Shown: one piece after another, positions 39,601-51,600 of the stretch
Layout of the letters: every line of letters starts with the position of its first letter
Position numbering within the stretch: position 1 is the stretch's first letter
DNA from: Chaetoderma sp. LZ-2023a
Lineage: Eukaryota > Mollusca > Caudofoveata > Chaetodermatida > Chaetodermatidae
Length of the DNA stretch: 64,000 nt
Assembly: GCA_034401795.1 (NCBI GenBank)
Contig: CM067372.1
Location: 19,693,722 to 19,757,721, forward strand
Direction of reading: 5' to 3'
The notes under the pieces: model-generated
Databases searched by the model: none
Told to the model about the DNA's origin: nothing
The model's input: only the letters and a program-made list of their open reading frames with translations
Made by a program: the position numbers and the translations under genes

Positions 39601-42600
39601 CGGACATCCATTATTTGACTGTGGTGTTAGCTAACAAGTAGAATAATTGTATCATATCCCAGCATATAAATATCATGATGTCGTCTAAGACAGCAATCTC
39701 ATTTCCAAAATATACACTAGCTTTCTACTGCCTTTATAGCGGCTAACACCTGAAAGATTAGCATTATTTAGGATTAATTGTTGGCACAGACTTTCAAATC
39801 TCACAGCTCTGGTAGGAAGTGAGCATTGAGTGACGTCTATGCACGTTTCCTCTGTGTGCTGTACACATAGTCCAATACCATAGTCAGGCCAAAGTACCAA
39901 ATCAAAGCACAGGTACACTGTACACATAGTCCAATATCATAGTTAGGCCAAATAACCAAATCAAAGCACACATACACTGTACACATAGTCCAATATCATA
40001 GTAAGGCCAAAGAACCAAATAAAAGCACTGATACACTGTAGACATAGTCCAATACCGTAGTGAGGCCAAAGAACCGAATCAAAGCACAAACACACGGTAC
40101 ACATAGTCCAATACCAGTCAGGCCAAAGAACCAAATCAAAGCACACATACACTGTACACATAGTCCAATACCATAGTGAGGGCAAAGAACACAATCAAAG
40201 CACAGATACACTGTACACATAGTCCAATACCATAGTCAGGCCAAATAACGAAATCAAAGCACACATACACTGTACACATAGTCCAATACCATAGTCAGGT
40301 CAAAGAATCAAACAAAAGCACAGATACACTGTACACATAGTTCAATATCATAGTAAGGCCAAAGAACCAAATCAAAGCACAGATACACTGTACACATAGT
40401 CCAATAGCATAGTCAGGCCAAAGAACCAAATCAAAGCACAGATACACTGTACACATAGTTCAATACCATAGTCAGGGCAAAGAATCAAATCAAAGCACAG
40501 TTACAGTGTTTTGTTTGATTACAGATCTGGATTTTGAGAAGACACTGGTTATCTCCTCTGATATCCTGAACAGGGTGTTCCAAAAGTTATATAGAAATCA
40601 TGTTGCATTATTAACACATACTGGCTAATATGAGACCAGACTTATGGAACACCCAGTATACAGATGATGAACAATACTGACAAGTGGGGTGGCTGAGATG
40701 GGACCTCGATATCATTGGTAAGTATACGCAGCTAACAAAATGGATGGCAGAGGGTGTCTGTCCTGTTTATAGTAATGGTAACTTACCTAGGATATACTCA
40801 TTGCATAATTTCTATAATTGATGGCTCAAAGACACAGGACACACAGCTTCTGAGATTTTAAGTAAAACACTGACTCACCTTTGTAGTACAAAACCTGATG
40901 AGCCATATGCACACATCATCCTATTGATTCTCGGATGATGGTGATGCCGCCAAGTGTGGAAGGTGAAAATTGACAACGGAACTCCACATTCCACCAATCT
41001 AATGCCACAATATTCTCTAAAGAGACACAATTGAGGATTAAAGATCGGATGAACTCATGGCTCTAACATCATGGGCATAGGCAATTGTTGACTTTATCGA
41101 CGAGTAAAAATATCTTCTTAATAAACTAGTTCCAATAGCTGCAGAACAACTCAAGCCTGCAGGCTTCATCATGAATGACGCCAAAATAGAGTTCACTCTA
41201 ATATACCTCCCCGACACCACAGTAATGAATGATGATGGTACGCCGCGGAACTGAGAAATGGACGAAGAGCAGAATCTTGAGTTCCCACCTCGGCAGCTCT
41301 ACCAATATTGAAACTATGTGTAACAAGAAATATCGCCTTCCAGTCAAGATGCAATTATATGAAGCTACATGCGTTTCCATAATGCTATACAGCTGGGCAT
41401 CTCCAACAGCCGTCTTGAAAACACTTCATGCATATCACTGCAAACATCTACGACCCATTACAAATCATCGCTGGCCACACACTCCAATATTAAATGTAGC
41501 ACTCTACAAATTGTTTGACATCGCGCACTACACATGAGGGTAACGAAACACCGACGGTCTATGCTCGGACATGTTCTCCGAATGCAAAAAAATAGGCCTG
41601 CTCAGAAAGCACTACAATTTGCAGTGGTACATGACATCATGTATTAGGCTCGCACAAGACACCAAAACACTAATTTGCAACTGTATTTCACCTATTAAAG
41701 GCCCCTGCTCTAATAGAAGCCCGCCCCATAACTTTGAACAATAAATGTGGTTGACAGGTACAAAATATGTGCAAAATAATTGGTATGCAGCAATAATACA
41801 CCAGGCGTTCGATTACACTAAAGACACTGGATAGTTCTAAAATATACTTAATGGTCCAAACAAATATTGCTTTAATGAATCAAAGGTAATGATGAGCAGA
41901 CACAACTCACCACATTACTGATCACAAGTGCCAAGGACATGAAAGATATCCTATTTGCAGGCTAGGACATTTTAAAAAATTTAGCAGCGGCAAAATTTTT
42001 AACGTCCTCTCTTGGCCTGCAAATAGACTCTTCAAAACCACTGCAGAGGCCGGTTTTGGTCGGCTTGACAATTAAAGGGATGAATGAGAAAGGGACACCA
42101 ATATTTGGATGCTAAATTAGTGTGAGCACTCTAGGGTAACCACATAAGCAGGGAATAAATGAGTTTTATATAAATCTATGTATACATGTAGGCTTACATC
42201 AAGCTTCAACATTTGGTCGACAATTATCTCCAGGATGTCCAGTCTCATGTTTGCGTGGTACTGTGTCAACTGAAGCAGATTCCGCGTGTAACATTCCTGG
42301 ATGTACGCATGTTTGCCCAGGAATGGAAACTGCTCCTTAAGTAAGGGCAAGAGAACCGTAGGCATCCTGGAAAAGATAATCTGAATGTTAGCCACATTAT
42401 CGTACATCGTGCTAAATAAACTAACGTTAATTCTTAGCATTGGTATACAGCGCTCAGAAGCAAAATCACACACAGTTTAGAAAATATTCACAATAGCCAT
42501 TATTTTAACACCTTTAATCCTTGAAATTTAAGTTTCTCAATTTCAAGAGAACTATAGAGGAAATTCAGTTATATTTTGAAACTAATTTGACTGGAACCTG

Positions 42601-45600
42601 TTGCTGCCTAAGTTGATGTTGTATGAGGAAACAGCTCCAAGTAAAATCAATTTAAAAATAATCAACAGGATATTCCCTACATAACAAAGAATTTGTCATT
42701 TCTGCCCTGTGAGGGTCAAAGTGCTGATAATTTGACTAAAACTTTTTGCTCTCTTAGGAAACAATAACATTCCATTAATCTTAAAATATTCAGCAGGTTT
42801 CTAATTTAGCCTAAGAATAAATCAGAAATAAATAGCTACAGTACACCTAAGGAACAATTTTAAATGTTTCAACAACAAAAAAATAAACGTACTGTTGAAT
42901 ATTTTGAACATAATTGGATTGGGAGAGATTGCTGCCTTGTCGGCGAATCCAACTATGTTCAAAATATTCAACAGAACATTTCTTACATGTGGCGTTCTGA
43001 ATTGTAGTAACTAACATGTTTGTTTTGCAAACTGTTAACTTGTTAAGAAGGCGAGACATACTCATGCATAAAAGATAGAAATGTATTTGTATGTAGCTCA
43101 GCAATATGGAGAACAATCATATGCAAATACAGGCGCATTATGCTAACAGATCCACATTCTAAGCTGAATCCACCTTACAACATGGGTTATCAAAGATGTG
43201 GTCATTAAACACAGGTAGTCACTTAACCCTTTCACCGACAAATCCCTGAAAAAGTATATTCTTTACGATATAAAACTTATTCTATTGAATATTTTGAAAT
43301 TAATTTGACAGGAAGCCATTGCTGCTGCCTAAAGCAGCAACGACTTCCAGGCAAATTAATTTCAAAATATTCAAGTTTTTCTGTATGGTAGGGTGTAAAG
43401 AGATATATAGAATTCATCTGTGAAAGGGTTAATACAACTCACTGACCATGCTAAAAAGCTTCTGTAAGCATTTATTGTGGGCCACTTATCCTGTAATGAT
43501 CAAGACTTGGTTATCAGGAAAATTGAAATCTATGCTTAGTGAAAGCAGACTATTTTTGAAAAGTTAACACTGAGATGACTGTCATTCCAGTGGTAAAATC
43601 TTTAAAATTGGCCTTCAAATGGGCATTCCACAAAGACAACATGTCCAAGGCATGTTTTGGCTGACCCCGTTAACCATCAAACACTTAAAGATGTTGTGAG
43701 GACTAGATACCCGATCGCTCTGATTAACTTGATAATCATAATATAGATTTTCCTTTACTAGAAGAACAAAATGCTTTTTAAATTTTTGTAATTGCTCCAG
43801 CCAAAGCTGAGATAAGCACATAGCAACCTCCTTGACAACCAAACGTTTTTAGCTATCGCGCTAAACATGTGACGTCACACCGGGAAGACACCAATTCTTA
43901 TAGTCTAGAGAGCATAGCTAGGCGCTCTACTGCTGCACATATTAGGAACCTAAGCACCTGTTCTTTGACAATTCATTGTTCACACAGGAACACTACATTG
44001 CTAAACGTGTACAAAGATTCAGTAATAGCAAAGTTGATGATATTTTTGTTGATTAAACTTAAAGGATAGTTCTCATGGTCACGGTTAGAGGTGACAGTAA
44101 CATCGGATTTCGTGTACGTCAGGCTATATTTAATCAAACCCACACACACACTTCTTGGAATACAATTATACAAATGCATATATATCTTACTCTTATCTTT
44201 CTGGATTGACCACAGGCCTTTGAATTTTCGTCCATCCATATCACTACCACATATCCCCCTACAACATGATGTATATATACCTACTATATATAGTGTATAT
44301 ATTAAGTATATATACATCATGTAGTAGGGGGATATGTGGTAGTGATATGGATGGACGAAAATTCAAAGGCCTGTGGATTGACTGCAGAGATTTTCCATTA
44401 TAGATGATAGGCACATGTATGTACACAAATGTACAACTTTTTAAATGACAGTAGGCCTACACAGCTCAGTGCATTTACTATCGCAATTTACCATTGTGCA
44501 GACTTATGAATAAATTTATGATTGCAAAATAGCAGTTACTACAGTTATGTGTTTAAAATTAACTAAAATGCTGGGAAAATATAAATCAAATCTAAACTAA
44601 TCTATTTGCGCATAGTCATCCAGAGTAGGCCTACACAGTTTATTTACAATTTAGGCATCGATCAAGTTGCCCGGTGAGGCTTTCACTGCCGTCCGCACGC
44701 ATATAGTACAACTTAAATAACACATACTGTTGAATATTTTGAACATAATTGGGTTGGATTTCAACCCAAATTATGCTAAAAAATATTCAACAGACAGGTT
44801 CTTGTATTGTGTTCATATGGTTCTAACTAACAAGCTTGTGTTTTTGCATTGGAAACATATAGTTATTTATGAGCTGCACTGTAAGTAAAGACCAGCGATC
44901 TCTGAACATTCTGTCAGTTCAAATACATCGCCAAAAGCTTATAGATAAACAATTACATTGATTCTAATCATGAGAAATTTCACATAAGACACACACTTAT
45001 TGTACATTTGTAATCTTCAGAAAAAGTTGTAGCTGCATTCTGGAGCTTATACATATCTTTTTAGATGCCATGCTTTACCGTTGTTATAGGCCTATTATTA
45101 TGCGAATATGGCTATCCATGAAACCATTAAAATGAGTAAATATCATGATAGAATTTTAAAAAAATCATGATTTCTTATTTCTTGAAGACTTAGCTTCAAC
45201 CTGACATAATTTATGTTATGGTTGTGAAGCCTCTCGTGTTAAACGAACGTTTTAAAAATAGGTCACCTTTGTACTACAGACAGTGAAATATTGACCCAGC
45301 TCACAGCACCGTTCTCGGTGTGACATCACAGGGAGCGGGGATATGATTTAGATCGAGGCGTCATTTAATCTCGTTATTCGGGCTGCCTAACATATTTCTT
45401 TTCACTCCAAGTGATGCTATTGTGTTTATATAGTGTAGTAGACCATAAAAATAATTGAAACTCGTTATCGACCATAAGTCCTCACAAGACCTTTAAGAAT
45501 ATACGACCACCTATCTTAGAGAACCAACATCAGGTGTCTGTGATAGTCAGGTTTGACATGAAGTGTACATATCTGTCCTGTAGCTATCTATCTATGACAT

Positions 45601-48600
45601 AGTATGTACATACGCCGGTACAATGCGTCCAATGGCTCTGAGAACTTTATGTACAGTGATGAACATTGCATCATCCTTGACACGTGACTCTTCATCCACA
45701 ACTTTGTCATCATCAACTTGCACAGTCTCTACAAACAGATAATAAAACATGCCATTATGTATAGAAATAATACATCTGTACCTAAATAACAAACAGAAAG
45801 AAGATTGTAGTGCTTCTCATTTAATCCACAGCTACATGTATGTCCACTAAACTTTAACATTTGAAACATTTCATAGTTTTGTGAATTCTCAGTCACGATT
45901 TTCTACGCGATCATAAGCAGACATGTCCACATTGGCATAACACATTTTTTGTTCGTACAAAGGTTACACAAGCGTTTCTGATACAACCTTTTTCCGTTTC
46001 TGCAATTTCTGTATTGTGGTCACATTTTGTGGACAGGCCTGATAACGCTAAGTAGTTGTACATTTTGGAACCGAATTAACCGAAAGTCATTGATGTGATT
46101 TAATTTCAACCCACTTAACAAACACTTACATAAAAAAGAATTTGTGAAACTAAACATATTTTGAAAACTACATGGATGTTTACTTTAAACCTTTAATGAC
46201 TAAATTTAATCAAAAATTTGTAATATTTGCTTATTGAATGTCCATTTGCATGCCATGAGAAGACTATTTTTAAAAGTTCACTGCTGGAATAATTGGCTCA
46301 GTTATCGAGCCAGTCATTCCAGTGGGACAATTTCAAGAATAGTCTTCTCTTGACCGGCAAATAGACATTCCTCAAGGCCACCTCCGGCCTGATTCGGCAT
46401 GAAAAGGTTAAAGTTGGAATGAAAATAGTCTGACAACATACTTGGAAAGAAATGTTTAACTAGCATCCTGAGAACAGCTTTCAGATAAAATGTGTATGCT
46501 GACACGAGAGTGTGTATGAAAGCCTGGTACTCGTGAATCACGGTTGCATCATGCCGCGTCCAGTCAACCTTCTGTAAACAAACACAAATAACAATGACAT
46601 ACATTGTAGCCTGGCACTCACTCGTGAATCGTGATCACAGCGTGTCAGGTTCAATCTACCTTCTGTAAACAAATACAAATAACAAGTCCTCTTGAACACA
46701 CTTGGCTTACGTTTTGGCCTAGATGAAGATTCCCCAAGTGGTTTCGGAGAAGATTTTTAAAGACATTTCCTGAAATTGGCCGAAATCTAAAATGGCTGCT
46801 GGGCAAATTGGCCGATCGGGTTCATTTGAACAAACTTGGATCCTCATATCCTAAGGATGCTTCCTGCCAAATATAATTGAAATCGGCCTGGTAGTTCTCG
46901 AGAAGACATTTTAAAATTCTGATTGCCTTAGCATGGGAGTGTTTGATGAGAAAATTATCCAAGATAGCTGCCAAACCGTTTATCCGACAGTTTCGAAAAT
47001 TGCAAATTTGAGCTCAGAATACCCAAAAACATATATAGAACAAATTTTGGCCTCAAACCCCATCAAATAAAAAAATCCAGTATTTCAGCCAAGCACGCTA
47101 CATTTTGATTGGCACATGGCGGCCATGTTTTTTGACGGAGTAACTTCCCGTGAACAAACTTTAATGGCACTTAGTCCCTAATATCTCCCAAATTTTGGCC
47201 TGATCAGCGGTTCTGGAGAAGTTATTTTTGGGAAAACTAGATCATCAAAAATGGCTGCCGAACCATTCGATCAATCAAATCGTCTTGAACAAACTTGGCT
47301 TACCTCTTTGCCTAGATGAGGTTTCATAAGTTTTGAATCGATTCCCCAAGTCGTTTCAGAGAACGAGATTTTTAGACATTTCTAAAAATCGGCCGAAATC
47401 CAAGATGGCCACTGGCCAAATGGCTTCGTTTGAACAAAATGAAATCTCTATGCCGTAAGGATGCTTCATGCCAAATATAATTGAAATCAGCCCAGTAGTT
47501 CTCGAGATGATATTTTTAATTTCCCATTGCTTTAGTATGGGAGCTTTTGGCGGGAAAATGATCCAAGATGCCGCCAAACCGTTTATCTGACAGTTTCGAA
47601 AATTGAAAATTTGAGCTCAGAATACCCAAAAACCTCTATAAAAACCAATTTCTGCCTCAAAATACATCAAATAAATTTTAAAATCCAATATGGCCGCCAA
47701 ACATGCTATATTTTGATTGGCCCACAGCGGCCATGATTTTTGACGGATCAACTTCTCTTGAACAAACTTTACTGGCCCTTAGTCCTTAATCATATCTGCC
47801 AAATTTCAGCCTGATCCCTTCAGCGGTTCCGGAGAAGTTATTTTCGCTAAAACTAGGTCAACCAAGATGGCCGCCGAACTATTTGACCAAGTAAGTTCCC
47901 TTGAACAAATTTGGTTGAGCTCTTGCCATAGATCATATTTCATGAGGTTTCCTTCAATCCCTCAAGCGGTTTCGGAGATCTTTAAAGACGTTTCTAAAAA
48001 TCGGCCAAAATCCAGGATGGCCACCGGCCTAATTGGCCGATCGGCTTCATTTGAACAATCCCTATGCCCTAAGGATGCTTCCTGCCAAAAGTTGACGGAT
48101 GGATGACGGACGGTCACCACGACATAAGCTCACTTGGCCTTTCAGGCCAGGTGATCTAATAATGTGCAGTCGATAGGACATCCTAGTAAATCCCACACTT
48201 TCGCCAACTTCGCTGTTCTCACACACACACCCACCCACCCAATGACATTCCGGGGCGGAGCCTAATGTAAACTTTGACTCACAATCCGCACGCATATAAC
48301 TAAATTTTGTTGAATTCCTCAGATATTGCCATTCTGCGACACCCACCCCATCATCCAGCACTGAAAACCATACATTATGCACATCTGATGCAATGGTTGT
48401 TTAAAGAATGGAGGATAATCAGTTACGTCCAGCTGATGTCACACTCATAATGACATAGATCCATCTTGAAAATCACAAAGTCTGTCACCAGTATACAAAT
48501 TTCATGTCTTTGATAAATTTACAAATTGAATACAGATTATGTGGAGTATCTTGAAACTACTTTAACTAGGAGCTGTTGTTGCTATGGGCAGCAAGACACC

Positions 48601-51600
48601 AGTCCAATTATTTTCAAAATATTCTACATCTTACAGTTACCTTGAAATTCAGCCTTCAAGACATAAAAGGACGGATGAGCTGGGTTAGAAATAGGTGGAT
48701 TCCACTTAATCCTTTAATCTTCAAATTGGCCAAAAGTGGCTTCGGCATTGGTCCTGAGAAATGTCCGTTTGCACACCAAGATAACACTATTTTTGAAAAT
48801 TTATCACTGGATTCCAGTGACAAATTTTCAAAACCAATCTTCTCTTGGTCTGTAGATGGACTTTTTCTGAGAAAATTTTTACTTTCTGGACAAAATTTCA
48901 GTGTTAAAGGGTTAAGGTATGCAACAACATTTCTTTTTCTGATCACCTCACATTCACTCGTCACTTCTTGAATGAATTAAAACAAACCACTCACCAGCAG
49001 CACACCAACTAGAACTTCAAATTCCTTATCCAACAGCGTGATGTGGTCGCGTAATGCCCGCAGGTACTGCGCTAAGATAGCCGACTGAAATAATGACACA
49101 CGATCTTACATTATATCAATCTCTATATAATACGTCTCGAGGTTTGCTGACATGACTGATGCATAGCATCATAAATGGTACCTATTCCACGACTACCACC
49201 ACCCACACCGCCTTTAGCTAAAGATTTAATTCACATTTATTGTTAACTAAAGCATGAAAAGGTACATGTATATTGCTGGAGATATGCCTATACCTAAGAT
49301 GTAGAAGTGATGACACAATGTTTGGCAACAGTAGGTCGATGAACTATGAAATAACATCCAGCCATGGTTTTTCCATTAAAGCTCAGTAAGAGATGAGGTC
49401 ACGCTGACTTACTCTTGACAGACTTTTAGCTTCAAAGTAAATTTATTTTATAGTTCAATTAACTTTTTAGAATTTATGTAATTTGTAAGAATAAATCATA
49501 GTGAATAATTCCAGAAATACACAAGAGATAAACAATTATTGTAAGTCCATTATTAGTTCTTCAACTGAGATCATCTATTACTCAAGCAAATATTATTCAC
49601 TGCTGGAAGGTAATCCTGATTATTCACTGCTGGAAGGTAATCCTGATTATTCACTGCTGGAAGGTAATCCTGATTATTCACTGCTGGAAGCTAATCCTGA
49701 TTATTCACTGCTGGAAGGTAATCCTGATTATTCACTGCTGGAAGGTAATCCCGATTGTCTTGAAGTCAAAGATAATATGATTACATGTTAACCCTTTAAC
49801 ACTCATATCGGCCAAAAACGGCTTCTGTAGTGGTCTTCAGAAATGTCCATTTGCAGACCAAGAGAAGAGTATTTTAGAAAATTTACCACTGGAATGACTG
49901 GCTCGATAACCCAGCCAGTCATTCCAGTGGTAAATTTTCAAAATTAGTTTTTTCTTGGTCTGACAATAGACATTTTCCCTGAGAAAATTGAAATTTTCTT
50001 GAATAAATTCGAGGGTTAAAGGGCTACTGGTCTATATTGAGGAACTAGGACTGGGCCTCCGTGTGTCAAGATTTCACATTTGGAAAGCGTTATACCTACC
50101 CAATGCGTGGAAGCTGTACAGCATTCGTATCACTCGGTCGAGCCATCCCGAGTATCAATCAAATACAGTTTGACAATAAACAATTGACCTTTCCAGTTTA
50201 TCCATCCAACATGACATCATAATCAATGTGACGTGTAGGATGACATCATAATCATTACGTCATGAATGACTCGAATTAGTCCATGTTAAATGCTGTCGCT
50301 GCCTATGCACCCAGTCAGTTTCAAAATATTCCATATCTAACCTTTAGTTTTCTGGAAATTGAAATTCAGAGTGCAGATATCGACTGATCCCACCACGAGC
50401 GAGGTGTGGGTGGAGCTTAGTTAGAGATGGTCATGGCATGGCATGGCTAAAACTGGAAACATCCATTGTCTCAGTATTAAACGATTTCGTCTCAAACTGA
50501 CGTTTCTATACAATGCAAACACCGGGTTCAACTCTTTAACACTCCTATCAGCCAAAAACACTTTATGCAGTGGTCTTCAGAAATATTCATTTGCAGACCA
50601 AGAGACTATTTTTGAAAAATTACCACTGGAATGACTGGCTCAGTTATCGAGCCAGTCATTCCAGTGGTAAATTTTCAAAAATACTCTTCTCTTGGTCTGC
50701 AAATGGACATTTTCCATGAGAATATTGAAATTTACATGAACAAATTCAAGGATTAACCCTTTAACACTCATATTGGCCAAAAACGGCTTCAGCACTGGTC
50801 TTGAAAAATGTCCATTTGTAGACCAAGAAGACTATTTTTGAAAATTTACCACTGAACAGAAGCTGTTTTTGGCTGTCGAGCGTTAAAGGGTTAGGAGAAA
50901 AATCCTTATAATACAATGGATAAGAATCAAACTCCATTTATCTATTCAATGACAGTAGGCAGAGACATGTACCTAATGGACAGCCTCGACATACAATCAC
51001 TAAGTTATTAACCCATTTCATAAAGGCATCTCAACTGTGTATTTATACTGACCTTAATCTCCGGATTAGAGAGATTGCTCAGAAAGATATCATAGTCCCT
51101 TGTTAAGCCCTGCAACAAACAGATCAATAACCTCATCATACAAATCACTATATTGGTGACACATTATCGCAAATCGCCACATTCACCGCTTCAACCTTTT
51201 GAGTTTTGACACGACCCACCCACCCCAGCCCTGTGGGCGTAGTAAAATGTAAATGTCCTCTTCTACTCCACAATCATACGGGTAACTCACATATGAAATT
51301 TGTTGGAATTCTGTCAAACGGATTCAGGTTAGTTGTGCTACAATCAATTTCTTGACCTTTTGACCACCTACTCGCACAGGGCCAGAATCAAATGTAAATG
51401 TCCTGGTGCATTCAGCAATCACATGGGTAACCAACATACAAAATTTTGTTGCATTCCATCCAGCGGTTTCAGAGGAGTATTCCAATCAATTTCCTAACCT
51501 TTTGACTAACTCCAATCCCCCCCCCCTACCCGGGCCAAATATAAATGTAACACTAGATTGATCGGTCGATGACGCGTCATCGCAAATCACTATGTTCACA

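Noticed and set aside
33180-40505. Regular arrays that might suggest a CRISPR
   Set aside because: Units are contiguous with no unique spacers, and the DNA is clearly eukaryotic.
41229-41537. 102-codon plus-strand frame as a host gene
   Set aside because: It matches the post-YADD region of LINE ORF2 and is broken on both sides.
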